Shown here one piece after another: positions 9,937 to 22,268 of a stretch of 64,000 nt of DNA (position 1 is the stretch's first letter; each line of letters starts with the position of its first letter). The notes below the pieces were generated by a model. It made no database searches and was not told the DNA's origin. It saw only the letters and a list, made by a program, of their open reading frames with translations. Position numbers and translations under genes: made by a program. The DNA comes from Mesodorylaimus sp. YZB2_4 (taxonomy: Eukaryota > Nematoda > Enoplea > Dorylaimida > Dorylaimidae). The DNA is taken from NCBI GenBank assembly GCA_030248295.1, contig JASANH010001216.1, positions 1 through 64,000 of the forward strand. The letters are read 5' to 3'.

Positions 9937-11204
9937 TTGCAAAAACGTAATACTGTAGCCGGCCCTAATGAGCCAACGGATCTTATGGTGCCCAGGTTAC
10001 AAGCATTGGAAATTCGGCTGCACGACCTATTTGCGTATGGCTTAAATTATGGTTTTAACCAAATCTGTCGCTCGGTGCAGTGCATGCAGACTGTTGACTT
10101 GATTTTGGCGCAGTCTCAGCCTACGCTGGTGGGCGGTATTATTCTGAATGACACTAACCTTATGGCCCGGCTCAACGGAAGGTTTCTTGAGGTGTGGCCT
10201 TGTGCTTCAGTAGATAGCTACACCGTTTAGCCTAATTCCAGGCCACTGTGCACCGAGTGGATTCCTATCAATGTTAGTATCAGCCTTGAAGTTATTCGCG
10301 GATATTTGGATCCACATACGTTCACTGAGTATCGCAATTCCCCACCCGTAGAATGCGACTTGGTCGAGGAGGTGCATCTAGAAGATGAGGAGGGAAAAAT
10401 ATGGCTTTAAGCCCAAAGTATAGTTCGATGCGATGCGTCAAATAAGCTTGCGATGCGTCAAATAAGCTTGCGATGCGACACTTTTGGGTCAGCTGACAAT
10501 GTAAAAAGGTGCCTAAAACGTCGCATCGCAAGCTTATTTGACGCATCGCATCGAACTATACTTCCAGCTTTATCGTGCAAGGACAGGCGAGCTACAAATC
10601 TATAAAGGTCCCATTTTGGCACATCCACTGTAATGACAACATTACGAGATATGCGAATATTGCGGGAGTTATTCACAAGCCTTTATATGTACAGGGCTAG
10701 GGAGCTGAGAGCGCATGCTAGCATGAACGACATGTATGAGTCGCTGGAACACACCAGGCGAATAATGGAGAAATTAGCGGATGTCACCGGCACGCATCCT
10801 CCAAATCCAACTGCCAATAATATCATGAAAACGTCTCACGCTACACCCAATTTGGTATGTTGGCGAATTTCGTCGCGAACCTGGATTACGTATGGATTCG
10901 AGTTTGTTGCGCATTACTAACGGCACGCATTACAAACGGATGCACCGTCAGATACGCAGAAGATGGGCCCAACACCGTCGTCTTCCACGAGATCACGCGG
11001 ACCACAGAACAAGGACCACAAGCGGCCATGGGCCTGTTGATGCCACGAGTCTTGGAGAAGAAATTGTTGGATCGTAGGGTGCTCATTTTATTGGTTACGA
11101 GTTCCCGTGTCGTCATAGGACAATATTTATTCTGCCTATTTACCCTTATCATGGTTCGCAAATATTTCGAAACTTTTCTTTCGGGACTGTGGCGTCATTG
11201 TTAG
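9937..11204 (+). pseudogene. Broken viral/retroelement envelope-glycoprotein-like relic
   Basis: Three collinear ORF pieces are present. The first (9937-10230) ends at TAG 10228-10230, but its frame continues open to TAA near 10409-10411. The continuation carries CTEWIPI and GYLDPHT with further cysteines, and the first part has NDTNLMARL and an LEVWPC motif. A 146-bp hairpin (10417-10562) then interrupts. Downstream at 10633-10920 is a helical, charged segment. A further frame (10857-11204) ends in a hydrophobic stretch (11076-11150) that could be a membrane anchor. The Cys/Asn pattern and order suggest an ectodomain plus anchor, reminiscent of the class III glycoproteins of chuvirus-like viruses also captured by BEL/Pao elements. 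That assignment is inference from recalled motifs. The stop, insertion and frame changes make it inactive. Confidence 0.4.
10417..10562. repeat. Long inverted repeat (hairpin) with internal 20-bp duplication
   Basis: The left arm, starting AGTATAGTTCGATGCGATGC (10417-10458), is complementary to the right arm ending GCATCGCATCGAACTATACT (10521-10562), about 42 bp with near-perfect pairing. On the left, a 20-bp piece containing GTCAAATAAGCTTGCGATGC is duplicated in tandem. It sits inside the envelope-like relic, so it is probably an inserted foldback/MITE. Confidence 0.85.
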
Positions 11205-11439
11205 AACGACATGGTATTTATTTAATCACTGGTGCCATGACTTATTTGTGACTACGGCGGTAACATCGAAAGGTTTAGGCAGATAGATGAACTCTCACTT
11301 TAAGCTTTTCTTTTAGTCACAACAATCTTTCCATTGCTACTCTGCTATTCTGTGTTCTGTTAGACTGCCAAACGGGTGGTTCTACAGCGTCCAAAATGGA
11401 AAAAACGGAAGGCGGTGGCTGAGTTTGTTCAAGCATTGC

Positions 11440-11975
11440 TGCCGCATTGCCTGGGCCAGCAACCCTGACTGGGAGGCGGCCATTAGTGCAGCAGTTCGGC
11501 ATTCGTCTCTCCGTATTGCTTGGGAGCGAGTGGCTGGACTCGTTCCAGGTTCGATCCCCGGTGATGGAGGTCGGTTTGCGAACCATAAATGTCGGTGTCC
11601 AGTCCAGGATGCCCTCGCGTGGGGGTGCTCTTGGTGGATACACGCAGAGGGACGCTGCTGTGTGTGCCGGTCCCCGCACAGCCCTGCTTATAAGGTTTGA
11701 CTGCTGGCCGGCTATAGGCAAAACGGGCCTTGGCCCACAAAAATTAAAAGAAAAAAAAGAAATTTAAAATGCTTATCACCGCTCAGGGTTCACCGCCCAC
11801 CCGCCATTCTCTAAGGGAGTCAGTGTACAGTCCAGGATGCCCTCGAGTTGAGGGGCTCTTAGTGGAGACAAGGCTGCTGTGTGTGCTGCTCCCCGCACAG
11901 CCTTTCTTAGAAAGTTTGATTGCTGGCCAGCTAGAGGGAAGACGAGCTTAGGCCCTCAAAAATTTTAAAAAATCC
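11440..11975 (+). repeat. Two related SINE-like units in tandem
   Basis: The first copy contains a B-box-like GGTTCGATCCCCGG (11551-11564) and ends in an A-rich tail before 11765. A second, diverged partial copy (11822-11975) repeats CAGTCCAGGATGCCCTCG, CCCCGCACAGCC and GCTGGCC and ends with another A-rich tail. An internal Pol III box plus an A tail indicates SINEs. Confidence 0.65.
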
Positions 11976-13570
11976 TGACTGGGAGGCCGGAGTTCTATTC
12001 CGGCTGAGGACGGCAGTTTAGTAGCCCGTCGCTGGCCTTGCACACCTGGCTCTGGGCGACCCCCTGGTACTGTCAAGCGGCGAAAGCCCAAAGAGTACGC
12101 ACATATGGAAGAGTTGTATGGAAAGTTCGCGGAGGCTTTTACACAATAAAAATCCGCTCCATGAATCAAAAAAGATTGATCTTGGAAGGAGGAGGCACTT
12201 CGTCAACCTTAAGAAAGCATAAGATGCATTTCACAAAACTGCGTTGGAAAGGGGGTCGATGGTATGTCTAAAGGGGTCGACCATTTGTGAGGTGGTTAGC
12301 GAGAAGTAGTCAGCGTGCGGTTCAGACAGCGACCCGTTTGGGCCAGAATCCTCTTCTGGCCAGCGTCCCCCTGTCTTTGTGATGTGCAGTGTGTTTCTTT
12401 CGCAACTACCTGCAGCTGGCTTAATCGGCATTTTGGCTGAGCTGGGGCTGGCCGAACTTGGAATTTTGTTGGCCGAAACAGGAAAGTGGCTGGAAAAATA
12501 CACTGGCAGAAACGGGGCACAACCGTCAGGGGAGGAGGGTTAAAAAGTCGAGACTTTTTGTGGTCGGCCTTTCTGGATGGTCCCATACTGGCCTTATCCT
12601 CCCGAAATGATGTGTGATAATCCAAGTTTCCTTCTCCACTCAATTAACATTATTGCCACGCATCCAGAAGCGAATATTATGGCAGGTTACTGGTGGGACT
12701 GGCACATAAGTCCAAGAGCAGACATTAAAGTAGGTACGTAACGGTGCTCGGCCAGGAATTATTGGGACGGGAAAATGTTGTTCGTATTTTCGTGTCGAGA
12801 ACCAGAGAGTCCGCTCACGCAAAAGGGGTCTCTATAAGTTTTCTCGGCTGGTCCAGTCGCCCTATACTAACACATTGCCATGATGATCTTCTACGCCCCT
12901 TCCACTTGCCCATTGTTTGTCTTGCAATTCCGAAAGTCAATAAGGCGTAGCGCTGATGCCTGCCTATTAGATGCCCTGCTCAAATCTCAAAGTCTAGCCT
13001 GTCCATGCACATAAAAAGTTCAGCAAGTAAGCTCAAGCTGCCTATTGATCACACACTGTGACTGTAGCAGGCATGGACCAATGGTAAAGCACAATATGAT
13101 TAGTAGAAGCATGTCTTGACAAAAGTTCAAGGCTTGTAGGTACTGTAGAGATTCGAAACAAAAGGAGTCGCAAAAGGAAAGTAACTGATGAGGGCAGAAC
13201 CCGCAGCAGCTAGTTCTCAGCGTAATGCCTTGAACCCCTGAGCCACCAGCGCTCATTCCGTAGTATCCGACAGGTTGGCTCGTGCTGTCTTCTAGAGTTT
13301 TCACAATCACTCATATCACGGGGGGTTTTCTCCTAGTGTAAACTGGTGAATGGATTTCTACTGACTGTGAGATCTTTCTCTTTCTACTCGAACGTGTGGC
13401 ATGCACGCCATGTACCATGGCTATGAAATCCTAAATATGTTTCACCTTGTGTCTAATTGTTGGCGCTACTGGAGACTGTGACTTAGCCTCTGCAGACTGT
13501 GACTTACGATTAGCCTTCGACTAATGGCGCCCTGATCCGGTCGTCCCAGTGGATTTTGCAGGGCCTGAAC
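11976..13570. other. Spacer, no gene seen
   Basis: Short ORFs only. 11975-12080 repeats SINE-type text (CTGGGAGGCCGG, GACGGCAGTTTAGTAGCCC). Confidence 0.4.
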
Positions 13571-13597
13571 AGTTCTGCCTCTCAATGCGTTGGTTGA

Positions 13598-14706
13598 GTG
13601 TTCTTTGACTTAAAAAAAGCGTTCGACCGTGTCCAGCATAATAGACTGTTAGAAGTTCTGGAACAGTATCATCATCTTCAGCCTCGTCTTCTGCAGCGGT
13701 TGGCTTCATATCTTAAAGGTCGCACCCAGTTCACTGTCGTGGGAAATGCAACTTCTCACGCCGTTTCAGTACCGTCTGGTGTGCCGCAGGGTTCTGTCCT
13801 GGGACCGATTCTTTTCGTGGCGCTGATTGACCCACTCCTGGTGAAATTTTGTGGAGCCTTCCCGAAGTTTCGTTTGCAAGCTTACGCCGACGACCTTGTT
13901 CTTTTATCGCCTGGATGCTCAGTGTCGAGTTTGGAAGAACCACTACAGAAAGTAATCAATTTTATTGAGAACGAGATTCGGGACCTGGAACTTGAAATTT
14001 ATGCTGACAAAACGCAAGCTTGCATTTTTCGTTTGGATTCGAAGCCTCTTCGCCAAATCCCGCAGATCCACCTGCGTGGTTCGCCGATTCAGTTATCTGA
14101 TACGATATCGTACTTGGGGGTTACGCTGCCTTCGAACATGCATTTCGCAGAGCATTGTCATAAAATTGCAAAATCAGCCAGAAGGATGATCGGGGCGTTC
14201 AGAAGAAAGTTTGGGAAGTTCGCAAGTAAAATTCTGGAAGTGGTCTACAAGAAGTGTGTCCTCCCGAAGCTCGAATATGGATGCTGCGCTTGGTCACCAC
14301 CCATTCTAATCTAATCCAAGATCTTGAAAGTGTACAAAAGCTTGCTGTCCGATCAATTCTAAACGACTGGTGGCCTTATGAAAAGGCTATGGCAGAATTG
14401 GGTTTTTCTACGTTGGAGGCACGCCGTAATCAGTTGAAGGTAATTCAGTTCTACAAGTATTACCATGGTCATGCTTGCTATCCAAATAATCGCTGTATCC
14501 ACACTTCGGACTCAGGGAGACGCTTTAGCGAGCGGTTAGTCAAAGAACACTTCCTTGAAATTCCGGTTCTTTTCAAGAGCACATACGCGCAATGCTTTGA
14601 ATATTCTGTTTTAAAGAATTATTGGAGCACTGACAAGATACCCAGTGATATTGCTTTTGGTTCATTCGATGCGTTTAGACGTCATGTTTCTCAGGTGATT
14701 TTCTAG
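13598..14706 (+). pseudogene. 5'-truncated non-LTR (LINE) reverse transcriptase
   Basis: The first ORF (13598-14314) holds the RT core: FFDLKKAFDRVQH, then PSGVPQGSVLGPILF, AYADDLVLL with the catalytic ADD, and ISYLGVTLPSNMHF. The LINE-type C-terminal continuation (DLESVQKLAVRSI ... STLEARRNQLKVIQFYKYY) resumes in another frame at 14254-14706, so a frameshift falls near 14290-14310. The endonuclease and the N-terminal part of the RT are missing, as is usual for LINEs truncated during insertion. The style fits the jockey/CR1 group, but the clade cannot be fixed by eye. It is not active. Confidence 0.88.
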
Positions 14707-15147
14707 ACATTTAGTCCGTTTTATTGTTCTTTCTTCACATGTCCTCTGCCGTTTGAGTGCACTGATAAGTGTTTGGCAAGAGAGTATATAGCATGGCATA
14801 GCATCTTTTCCCGCGCTTTTTGAAAATAACAAAGCTATCTTTACGTATCTCCTATTAAAAATCCGCCAAGCAATCAAAAAAGATTCAAAAACATTCCCAA
14901 AAATCTTCAACCCGCAACTGCGCATTCGGCGCGAGAGGCAGACGCCAAACCCGCCAGTCCACGCGCCATCGCAAGATTTTCTGCACACCCAATCTTGTTA
15001 GACAGATATGGCCGGAGAGTACATATTGCCCGTCCCCCACATTACACAGCCCATCCTTACACTGCTTCGTGCATTCTGTCTTCAAGGCGAGCACTTCATT
15101 GTCCGTGCGTGCATCGAGAGACGTGGGGTGCTGTCTAGAAATCAATC

Positions 15148-15687
15148 ATGGTACTGTTCCTGGTCGGCGTAATCATGACCCTGTGCGTGATCCGAGAAAT
15201 CATACGACTGTGGCGAGAGAAGGACAGCGTACTCTGGATCGGGCCATTGAATCTGGAATCGGAAGCGTCGCGTGAGATGGAGCGGCAATGGATCAGCGAT
15301 ATTACGCAGAAGGAGAAACCCAAGTGCTCGCATCCGCCCGGCGAAACGGGTCCGTGTTGCACCGCATCTTTATCATCCACCGAACACAAATTGGATACGA
15401 CCCCTGCTATCGTGGTCGAAAGTAGTTACGAATTTCAACTGACCAAATTGGTATCTACTTTGCCAAAAGAAGTACGAGATATGCTTTTGGATGAAGCCGA
15501 GAATCTCGAAAAGATTCGTCGCAAATCGAATTCTTTGTCTGATTTTATTGCAAAGTTGGAGTCGCTGCAGCCACCTCCGACCCCTCAGTCTGATTCGTCG
15601 CCTGCATTTGGTGTGTCTCCATCGTCCATGGATCAATCTAAACCGCCGACACAAGGATCGGGCGCTGCCAGTCCGAAGTCGATGTGA
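15148..15687 (+). CDS. Orphan single-pass membrane protein, 179 aa, single exon
   Basis: I do not recognise a family. The ATG is in a good context (AATCATGG) and the ORF runs uninterrupted to TGA. Residues 2-22 (VLFLVGVIMTLCVIREIIRLW) form a hydrophobic segment followed by Arg/Trp/Lys, so a signal anchor is likely. The middle has a Cys pair motif (CSHPPGETGPCC) and a charged helical region (LPKEVRDMLLDEAENLEKI), with possible coiled coil at about 108-140. The last 35 residues are Pro/Ser/Gln-rich. Codon use is varied and not repeat-like, and no transposon motif is seen. AATAAA follows at 15823-15828. It may be an intronless lineage-specific gene or a retrocopy. Confidence 0.6.
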   Translation: MVLFLVGVIMTLCVIREIIRLWREKDSVLWIGPLNLESEASREMERQWISDITQKEKPKCSHPPGETGPCCTASLSSTEHKLDTTPAIVVESSYEFQLTKLVSTLPKEVRDMLLDEAENLEKIRRKSNSLSDFIAKLESLQPPPTPQSDSSPAFGVSPSSMDQSKPPTQGSGAASPKSM

Positions 15688-15822
15688 ACATGCACCAGTT
15701 AGGAATTGAGCTGTCACTGTAATAATGGCACATTTGGCATCTATACTGTAGCTTTCGTTTTTCTGATGCGAGTTTATCCTTCGGGTTGTATGTCCTATTT
15801 CACTACTGGTGGGTTGGATGCG

Positions 15823-15828
15823 AATAAA
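15823..15828 (+). terminator. Poly(A) signal AATAAA after the orphan gene
   Basis: This canonical hexamer lies about 135 bases beyond the stop codon. Confidence 0.5.
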
Positions 15829-15964
15829 AAATTTCTTGTACTGTATGTTGTCGTCAACCCAGTGATCCAAAAGGCTGACATGAACCCGATAAGAATTCGA
15901 ATGGTCGCATGATCACTGGTATGGGCTTGAAAGCTTACCTTTATCTGGGCGCATACATAATCTG

Positions 15965-16250
15965 CTTAATAAAATGCACAATATACATCCAATATATGTA
16001 CATAATTAAACAAATATACAAAAAAATGAAAATAAATGAATTTGTATATATGGATATAGATATATATATAGGTAATTATGTGTGTATATATGTATATATA
16101 TACAGTATACCTATATATATATAAAACATATATATATAGGTATTTATATGTATATATATGTATTTAGGTATACTGTATATATAGGTAATTATGTGTATAT
16201 ATATGTATATATATACATTATGCATGTATATATGTAAATATATATTTATC
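15965..16250. repeat. AT-rich TA/TATG microsatellite block
   Basis: Interleaved TA, TATG and TATATAGG runs form several imperfect hairpins, for example the GTATACTGTATATATAGG-like arms near 16105 and 16168. The ORFs inside are artefacts of the repeat. Confidence 0.85.
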
Positions 16251-18050
16251 CATGGGGGCGCGGTAGCGTCCCCCATGTAGTACATGTGCCACACCAACAA
16301 CGATATCTCAACAGCCTGATGTCATGAAGCGATGAAATTTCGTTTCTTAGTGTAACTTTACACTAGATTAAGTTCTACCGAAGGAATATGCAAGATCTTT
16401 TTCCGTTCGGGCTCCACTCATACTAGGGGTGCGAGGGCGAAAATCCCGACCAGGTTTTTTATTTTTGCAATAACTCGCGAACCTAGTGGCCGAAACCGAT
16501 GAAATTTGGTATAAATATGAGGGACTCGTTGGGGAAGGTGTGTACCAAAAATCTTTAAAAAATCTGTACTGGTTATCCTTCTATGGGCTAAAACGCCCCG
16601 CGTCATATATGTATGTATGTATGTATGTATGGACCCGATAGATCACAACGCCGATCGGGAGCTGTGTGAGAGCGGGGGATCCAGCTATATGTTTAAACGA
16701 CAGGGTAACATCACTGCTGGTGCCTTTTGGCATTGATTTCGACCACGTATTTCCCCGAATTGTTGTAGAGTGCTCAGAAGGGGGTCCACTCGGGTAAAAT
16801 TATCATTTTTTGCACTTTTAGACCTCATAAAAACCGTCTGGAGAGGCGCAGGGCAACTTTTTATAGCTTAATCGAATCAGGGAGGTGCGGGGAGCAATTC
16901 CTGACTGAAAAATGTTACTTATTACAAAAGTTTGAAGTTTCGGTTTTTTGTTGGTGGTCCATTTGAACATAAAAACTCAAAAAATTTGGAAACGCAGAAA
17001 AATTCTGCAGGATATGACTTGGTGGCTCATCGAGGATATACAGGGTCATAGGACTCTTGGAATTTCTGTAATATTAATACATATATAAACGAAAAAACCC
17101 ATGTCTAGTTTTTGAAATGGCGGGAAATTCAAAATGTGAGATTTACCACTTGTACATTTGAAAGCTGTCTCTGCACAAGAATGACGATGACAGTTATACT
17201 TAAAAAATGAAACGATACTAGAAAACTTTAAAAAAAAGGCGCGATATTCAAATTAAAGAACTGACTTTAAAAAAAAGGGTGTTTATACAGAAAAGGCGTG
17301 ATATGAAGAGTGAATGACAATAACAGTGGACGTTAAAGGGACCGGTTTGCGGAAGCTCGCATCTTTCCCTCATACTTTTGCGAGTTGGGCGCAAAACGGG
17401 GTCGCTACATGAGCTTCAATAAACGCAATATGCAACAGATACTAGGGAAAGTGAGTCTGAAATCCTGTACATGGAAATCATGTGAAAGAAGTAAAAGCTT
17501 GAGACTCACAAGACTACGTAGTAGCATCGAACAACATTTTAATAAGGGAATGAAAATCAAGCCAAAAAATCATTTTTGACCGCAACAAAAGTTGTCATGT
17601 CTCAAAAAAGAGCGATATGTTTTAAAAAACCGTTCTTCCTTCGAATTGTTATTAAAGAACTTGGCAATTAAAAGGCGAAAATGCAGGTTATAATTAAGGA
17701 TAGAGGATGCACTGAAAACGAGGTTAAAATGATATGCCGTGAATGGCAGCGTGGAAAAATTGACTAGAGATAATGCTGCAACATATTTTATAAAATTTGG
17801 TCATTTAAATATTGCTTGTCACTCACCATCAAATTTGACTTGGGCGCATCATGTTCATGTTCATGTTTTTCCACATCACCAAACGCTTATGCACACTCGA
17901 GGGTGAAGGGACACATTTCACACGAAACGATTTACCAGCCCAACATGTTGAAAATCAATGAGACTGCAATAAAAGTGATCCTCATGACATACAGAAGTGA
18001 CCTGATGTTTGCTGAACTCAGTCTACAGTGCAAAGTCTAGTCTGAAGGAA
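16251..18050. other. AT-rich spacer, no gene seen
   Basis: It includes a (TATG)n run at 16608-16632 and otherwise unassigned old repeat sequence. Confidence 0.45.
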
Positions 18051-18059
18051 AGGTTGCAT

Positions 18060-18256
18060 TTCCCAGAACTACTGTTCCTGTTCCTGTTTTACCACATCAC
18101 CAAACGCATATGCGCACTCGAGGGTGAAGGGACACATTTTGCACGAAATGATTTACCGGCCCACGAGTCGAACACTCGCCCGTAACCGCACCTGGCGTGA
18201 GAGGCAGACGCCTAACCCACCAGGCCACGAGGCCGGTGGGTTAGGCGTCTGCCTAC
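18060..18256 (-). repeat. tRNA-derived SINE ending in a hairpin
   Basis: Text shared with the SINEs at 56829-57089 and 60528-60657 is present (CACTCGAGGGTGAAGGGACA, then GAGTCGAACACTCGCC, the reverse of a B box). The A-box end GAGGCAGACGCCTAACCCAC (18200-18219) is followed by its own inverse GTGGGTTAGGCGTCTGCCT (18236-18254), a near-perfect 19-bp stem. A partial copy lies at 17860-17930. Confidence 0.65.
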
Positions 18257-21200
18257 TAGTACTCAGGCACGTGAAAACGAGTGCCTAACCTTAGCTAAGC
18301 CAGAGAGAGAGAGAGATTTAGTGGAAGACTCGTCATGGTTGTCGAGCAACAAAACAATGGCCACTGATTTTAATCGTCTTGCGCATTCGTAGAAGCGAAC
18401 TTTGTAGAATGGTTCTATGTATTTGCACTCACGATCTCATGTGCTCGAACGCGGCCAGTCCTCGAGGGGGTATATCAGGTGGGTGGAGAGGAATCAGGAC
18501 TGAAAAAGGAGTGAAATTAGCAAAAAATTCATGAAATGAAAATGGGAAAGGTAGTACATGTGGTTTGATGCGCCTTCGGAGCAGGCCAGTCCAGGCTGAC
18601 AAAAGGTGATTAAGAAAGATCCTGCCTGGCTCTGGCTGGTCACATGTACTCGCGGTTTTAGGGTTGACAAGTAGACCATAACAACTATCCTCATTTATGT
18701 CACCAGCCATGCCAGATGCTACTCTGAGCAATGCTGATGCACCAAGGTATTGTTCCAGAAGCAGCGGATCTTGCATTTTTCTGCTTGATGCTTTCGTGAT
18801 CGCGATAAAATCAAGCACGAGGAGCAAGTCCAACACCTAATTTCGCATTGCCTCTCCATACATCAGGGAATGCGCAATAAATGGGGACTGAGACGTCATT
18901 TCCCATTCGTATCAAATATATTCTGGTCGAATGTCCACTTGCTATCTCTGAATGCCAAGGACATGCGAATCTTGCAATACAGCGTCTGGCGCCAGGGTGA
19001 TGACTCCTTCAGCTATTGGCAATAGACCCCAAAAGGTGCACAGTCGTTTAACTCTACAAAAATACCTGCTTTCTACCTGCCCTACCTGCTTTCTGTGGAA
19101 CGGCCTCAGAAACCAATTGTTGTTAGACAACTATTTTGTGCCTATAGCCTCGTGTTGTGACTGACCAGTTTCTGAGCGCCTTACATACCAGTCCTACAAC
19201 ACGTGTCTTAGGCACAAACTGTATGATTATAAAAAGGGTAGACTGGGTAGGTAGACTATTCCAATGTTCCGGTCACATGACTGGACCATGCACTTCGGTG
19301 GGGGAGGGGGCATATTTCGAAATTGTACCCTGCTAGGCAGACACGCGTCAAAGCCAGTTCTGCCATGTGGGCAAGACCAGTTCTGGCGGAAACGATTTCA
19401 AATGTCAAGATTTCCGTCGCACTGCGCCATAATTTCCGTTCTTTCCTCTATAATTTCCGCAAAACTCCCCAAGAATTCTTAAAAGAAAAGCCTCTGTTAC
19501 ATCCTACTGTGTGTGCTACAGTGCGCACAGTTTCCGATGAACTTTCATAAGAGAAAATGTATGCGCATCACACTTCGTATACTGTAGATGACCATTGGCC
19601 GGCAACCTAGGTTTGACCTCTCCCGTATTCTTATATACATTACCCGGCAACCTAGAACATATTCAATTAAAGTCCCAACCTACCTGCACATCGATGCAAC
19701 CTGGCTGTCTTTGTTTTTATTCAATGTTCTTGCAGCTCATCTGGAATTTTTGGCTCACTTTTCCGGCTGAACTCTCGCGCGCTGCATGTCGCTGAACAGT
19801 ATTTCCCGATGAAGACTTTTTGCATTGAAGGTTTTGAAAAACTGAGACTGAAAAGTTTAAAAAAATAGACAAAGGGCCAGCAAAGCCCGAATAGCGACCA
19901 CAGTATGCAAAGTGGCATAGAAAACTTTTTTTGTAAGCTTTGCTGGCGGGTCAAAAAGAGTAGCCTCGAATCGAGCTTGAACTAGAATGATATGCAATCT
20001 GAGACTCGCGCATCCCACAGGGCAATAGAGCTGTTTTAAGAAATGAGAAGGCGCTGTCTGCAGCCGTCAGACTCACATCCACATTACTCTAAAACTCTAC
20101 AGTAAAATGCTTGGTCAATCTCAGGCAAATGCGACAAAGGTAATGTCATCGAAACCCGGACATTTGAAGTCTGCAAAGATTATTTTCGACTTTGAAAAAA
20201 GACTGCAACATCAACGTGACGGGTTTCCCGAGCATCTGCAGTGGTGTGATGCATACCGACTTTTGGACCTTTTTCACCTGGCACTCTTTTACGTGAACAG
20301 TGGCCCTGTTTTTCACATCTTCGCCACCGTCCAACAGCCAAAGATCGCCAGTCTGCACCAGGCGGGTTTCTTTGACCTTTGATTGTTTTTACTGGTTTGA
20401 CCCCTTGTTGTTAGACCGTTACCTGAGGACTGGAGGTTACAACCATAGGCGGGGGGGCGTATGTTTTGCTTGCGAGCCCTGTGGAAAAGATACGTGTGTG
20501 GACTGTACCGATCTTCGGTGCAGAAGTTACTATACACGCGGATATATAGCTACGTGTTCAAGGCGAGGGGGCGTGTGGCAGCGAGGTGATTTTATGATCG
20601 GTGTTTTCTCGAAATTTTCAGTGATGATTTAGACACCGGATCAGGCCGGGTTCCGAAAGTCCCTGATCTGAAATTTCAGGTCGGGTTGACCCGAATTCGT
20701 TGTAAGTAGTCGAAGTTCCTCGCAATAAAAACCACTCACAAATCCTCAGAAGGTGGTGGCGTTGGTGTAAAGGTGACTGTGAGAAAATATGAGATGGAGA
20801 CATCTAACGCTCGCGAATCTTCATCTTTTGTTATTTCCTAGTTATCCTTGGTAAATGCAATAACATTCCCTTCATATTTCCCACAATAGTGGTCGAATAA
20901 ATTTTAAAACCTTAGTAGATCTAAAAGCTACGAGGTTCTGTCCACTGGAGACAAGATTTAACCAATCCGAATAATAGAGACAACTCTGTCATAACTTTTG
21001 GAGTCTGAGACAGCTTATCCTTGGTTAAACAAAGAAATACCCTAAATATGTATGAGCCCCAGGCTATAGTAGGTATGCATCAAGTCTTCACAAAAGATAT
21101 TGCTTACAAAGTCATATTGTGCTGGACATTGGCTCCTGTCAGAACCTTCACTACTGTTGGAGGGATGCGAAGATACCTGTGACTTTTGAACACAGCAAAC

Positions 21201-22268
21201 TGTTCTGCAATGGTAACATGGATGGTGGTCAAGGGGGCTATTATTGGTTCATATTTGGTGTTTGGGTACAGACTATACTGCTCTTCCAGCCAGGTGTACT
21301 AAGGAAGTTATGTCATATCCAGGAATCAAATGTGATTGTAGATACTCCTACGACCTGCTGAAAATTATCAATTCCTTCTTATGTTAGAGTATGGATAGTC
21401 CCAGCCATTCATCAGAGTTGACAAGAATGTTTATGAGAACTCTCACATATAAACCCTTACCTTTGCAGAAATTACTCAGAAAAATTGGTCATTCTCACAG
21501 CTTACCATTTGTCTGACATTCCTAGAAATTACGCAGGATGAAAACGCGGAATGAACGACTGAATGCATGCATGAAGCATATCCTGCAAATCCTGTAGTCG
21601 AACAACTATGAAAAGGTTTCTGTAGTTGCTAATAGTGGTAACTTGCAAAATTTCTGTATTTTTGAGCCGTTTGACCCGATCTTTCAAAAATTTGACCCAA
21701 CCCGACCCGACCCGAAAGTACCTGACCCGATCTGGGGTCTATTGATTACATAGGTGTTTAGACATGAAGTTTGCAGAGAATTTTGCGCTCTACAAAATAA
21801 GGGTTACTTCGCATTAATTAGCCTCCAAGGGAATTTTCTCGACTTGTTTTCTGAAATTGAGTAGAGCAATTACGATTTTGTGTGTGCAACCAATCAACCA
21901 TTGTGTGTTGTGTGTGTACCAAGTTCTTTGTGGCGAAGTGTTGTCAAGTGGTTAGCATGCTGTTCCTCGAAGCTCTATCTCTCGAGTTCGGTTCCCGGTG
22001 CCAGCTCGTTGATTGCTCACAGGCCAATTTTTCTTTGAATTTAAGCTCCAAGATTCGTGCAAAGTCTGTTTCTTGGAGTCCGTAATGATTTTATGGTAAC
22101 AATTTTGGGCAACCAATGAAGCTTTACAAGAGTAGTTCTTGTCGTTGCAGTGTGCAAAAGTTTCCTCTCACTTCGTTCGTATTTTGGCTCCTTGGGCGAT
22201 GAATATTTGTGTTAACCGTGCAGACGTGCAGGTTCGACGCGACCAATCCGTCGTTGTCGGAACGGGTA
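18257..22268. other. Gene-poor repeat region
   Basis: No supported gene is seen. 20629-21750 is bounded by GACCCGAC/GGGTCGGG-type text at each end and may be an old repeat. 23880-24200 repeats text of 3880-4110 and 19130-19250 (for example CTATAGGCACAAACT and CATGCACTTACCTATAC). Confidence 0.4.

Noticed and set aside
16076-16300. ORF rich in Tyr/Ile/His in the TA repeat
   Set aside because: It is a translation of the microsatellite.
20107-20382. 91-codon ORF
   Set aside because: There is no recognisable domain and the surroundings are repeats.
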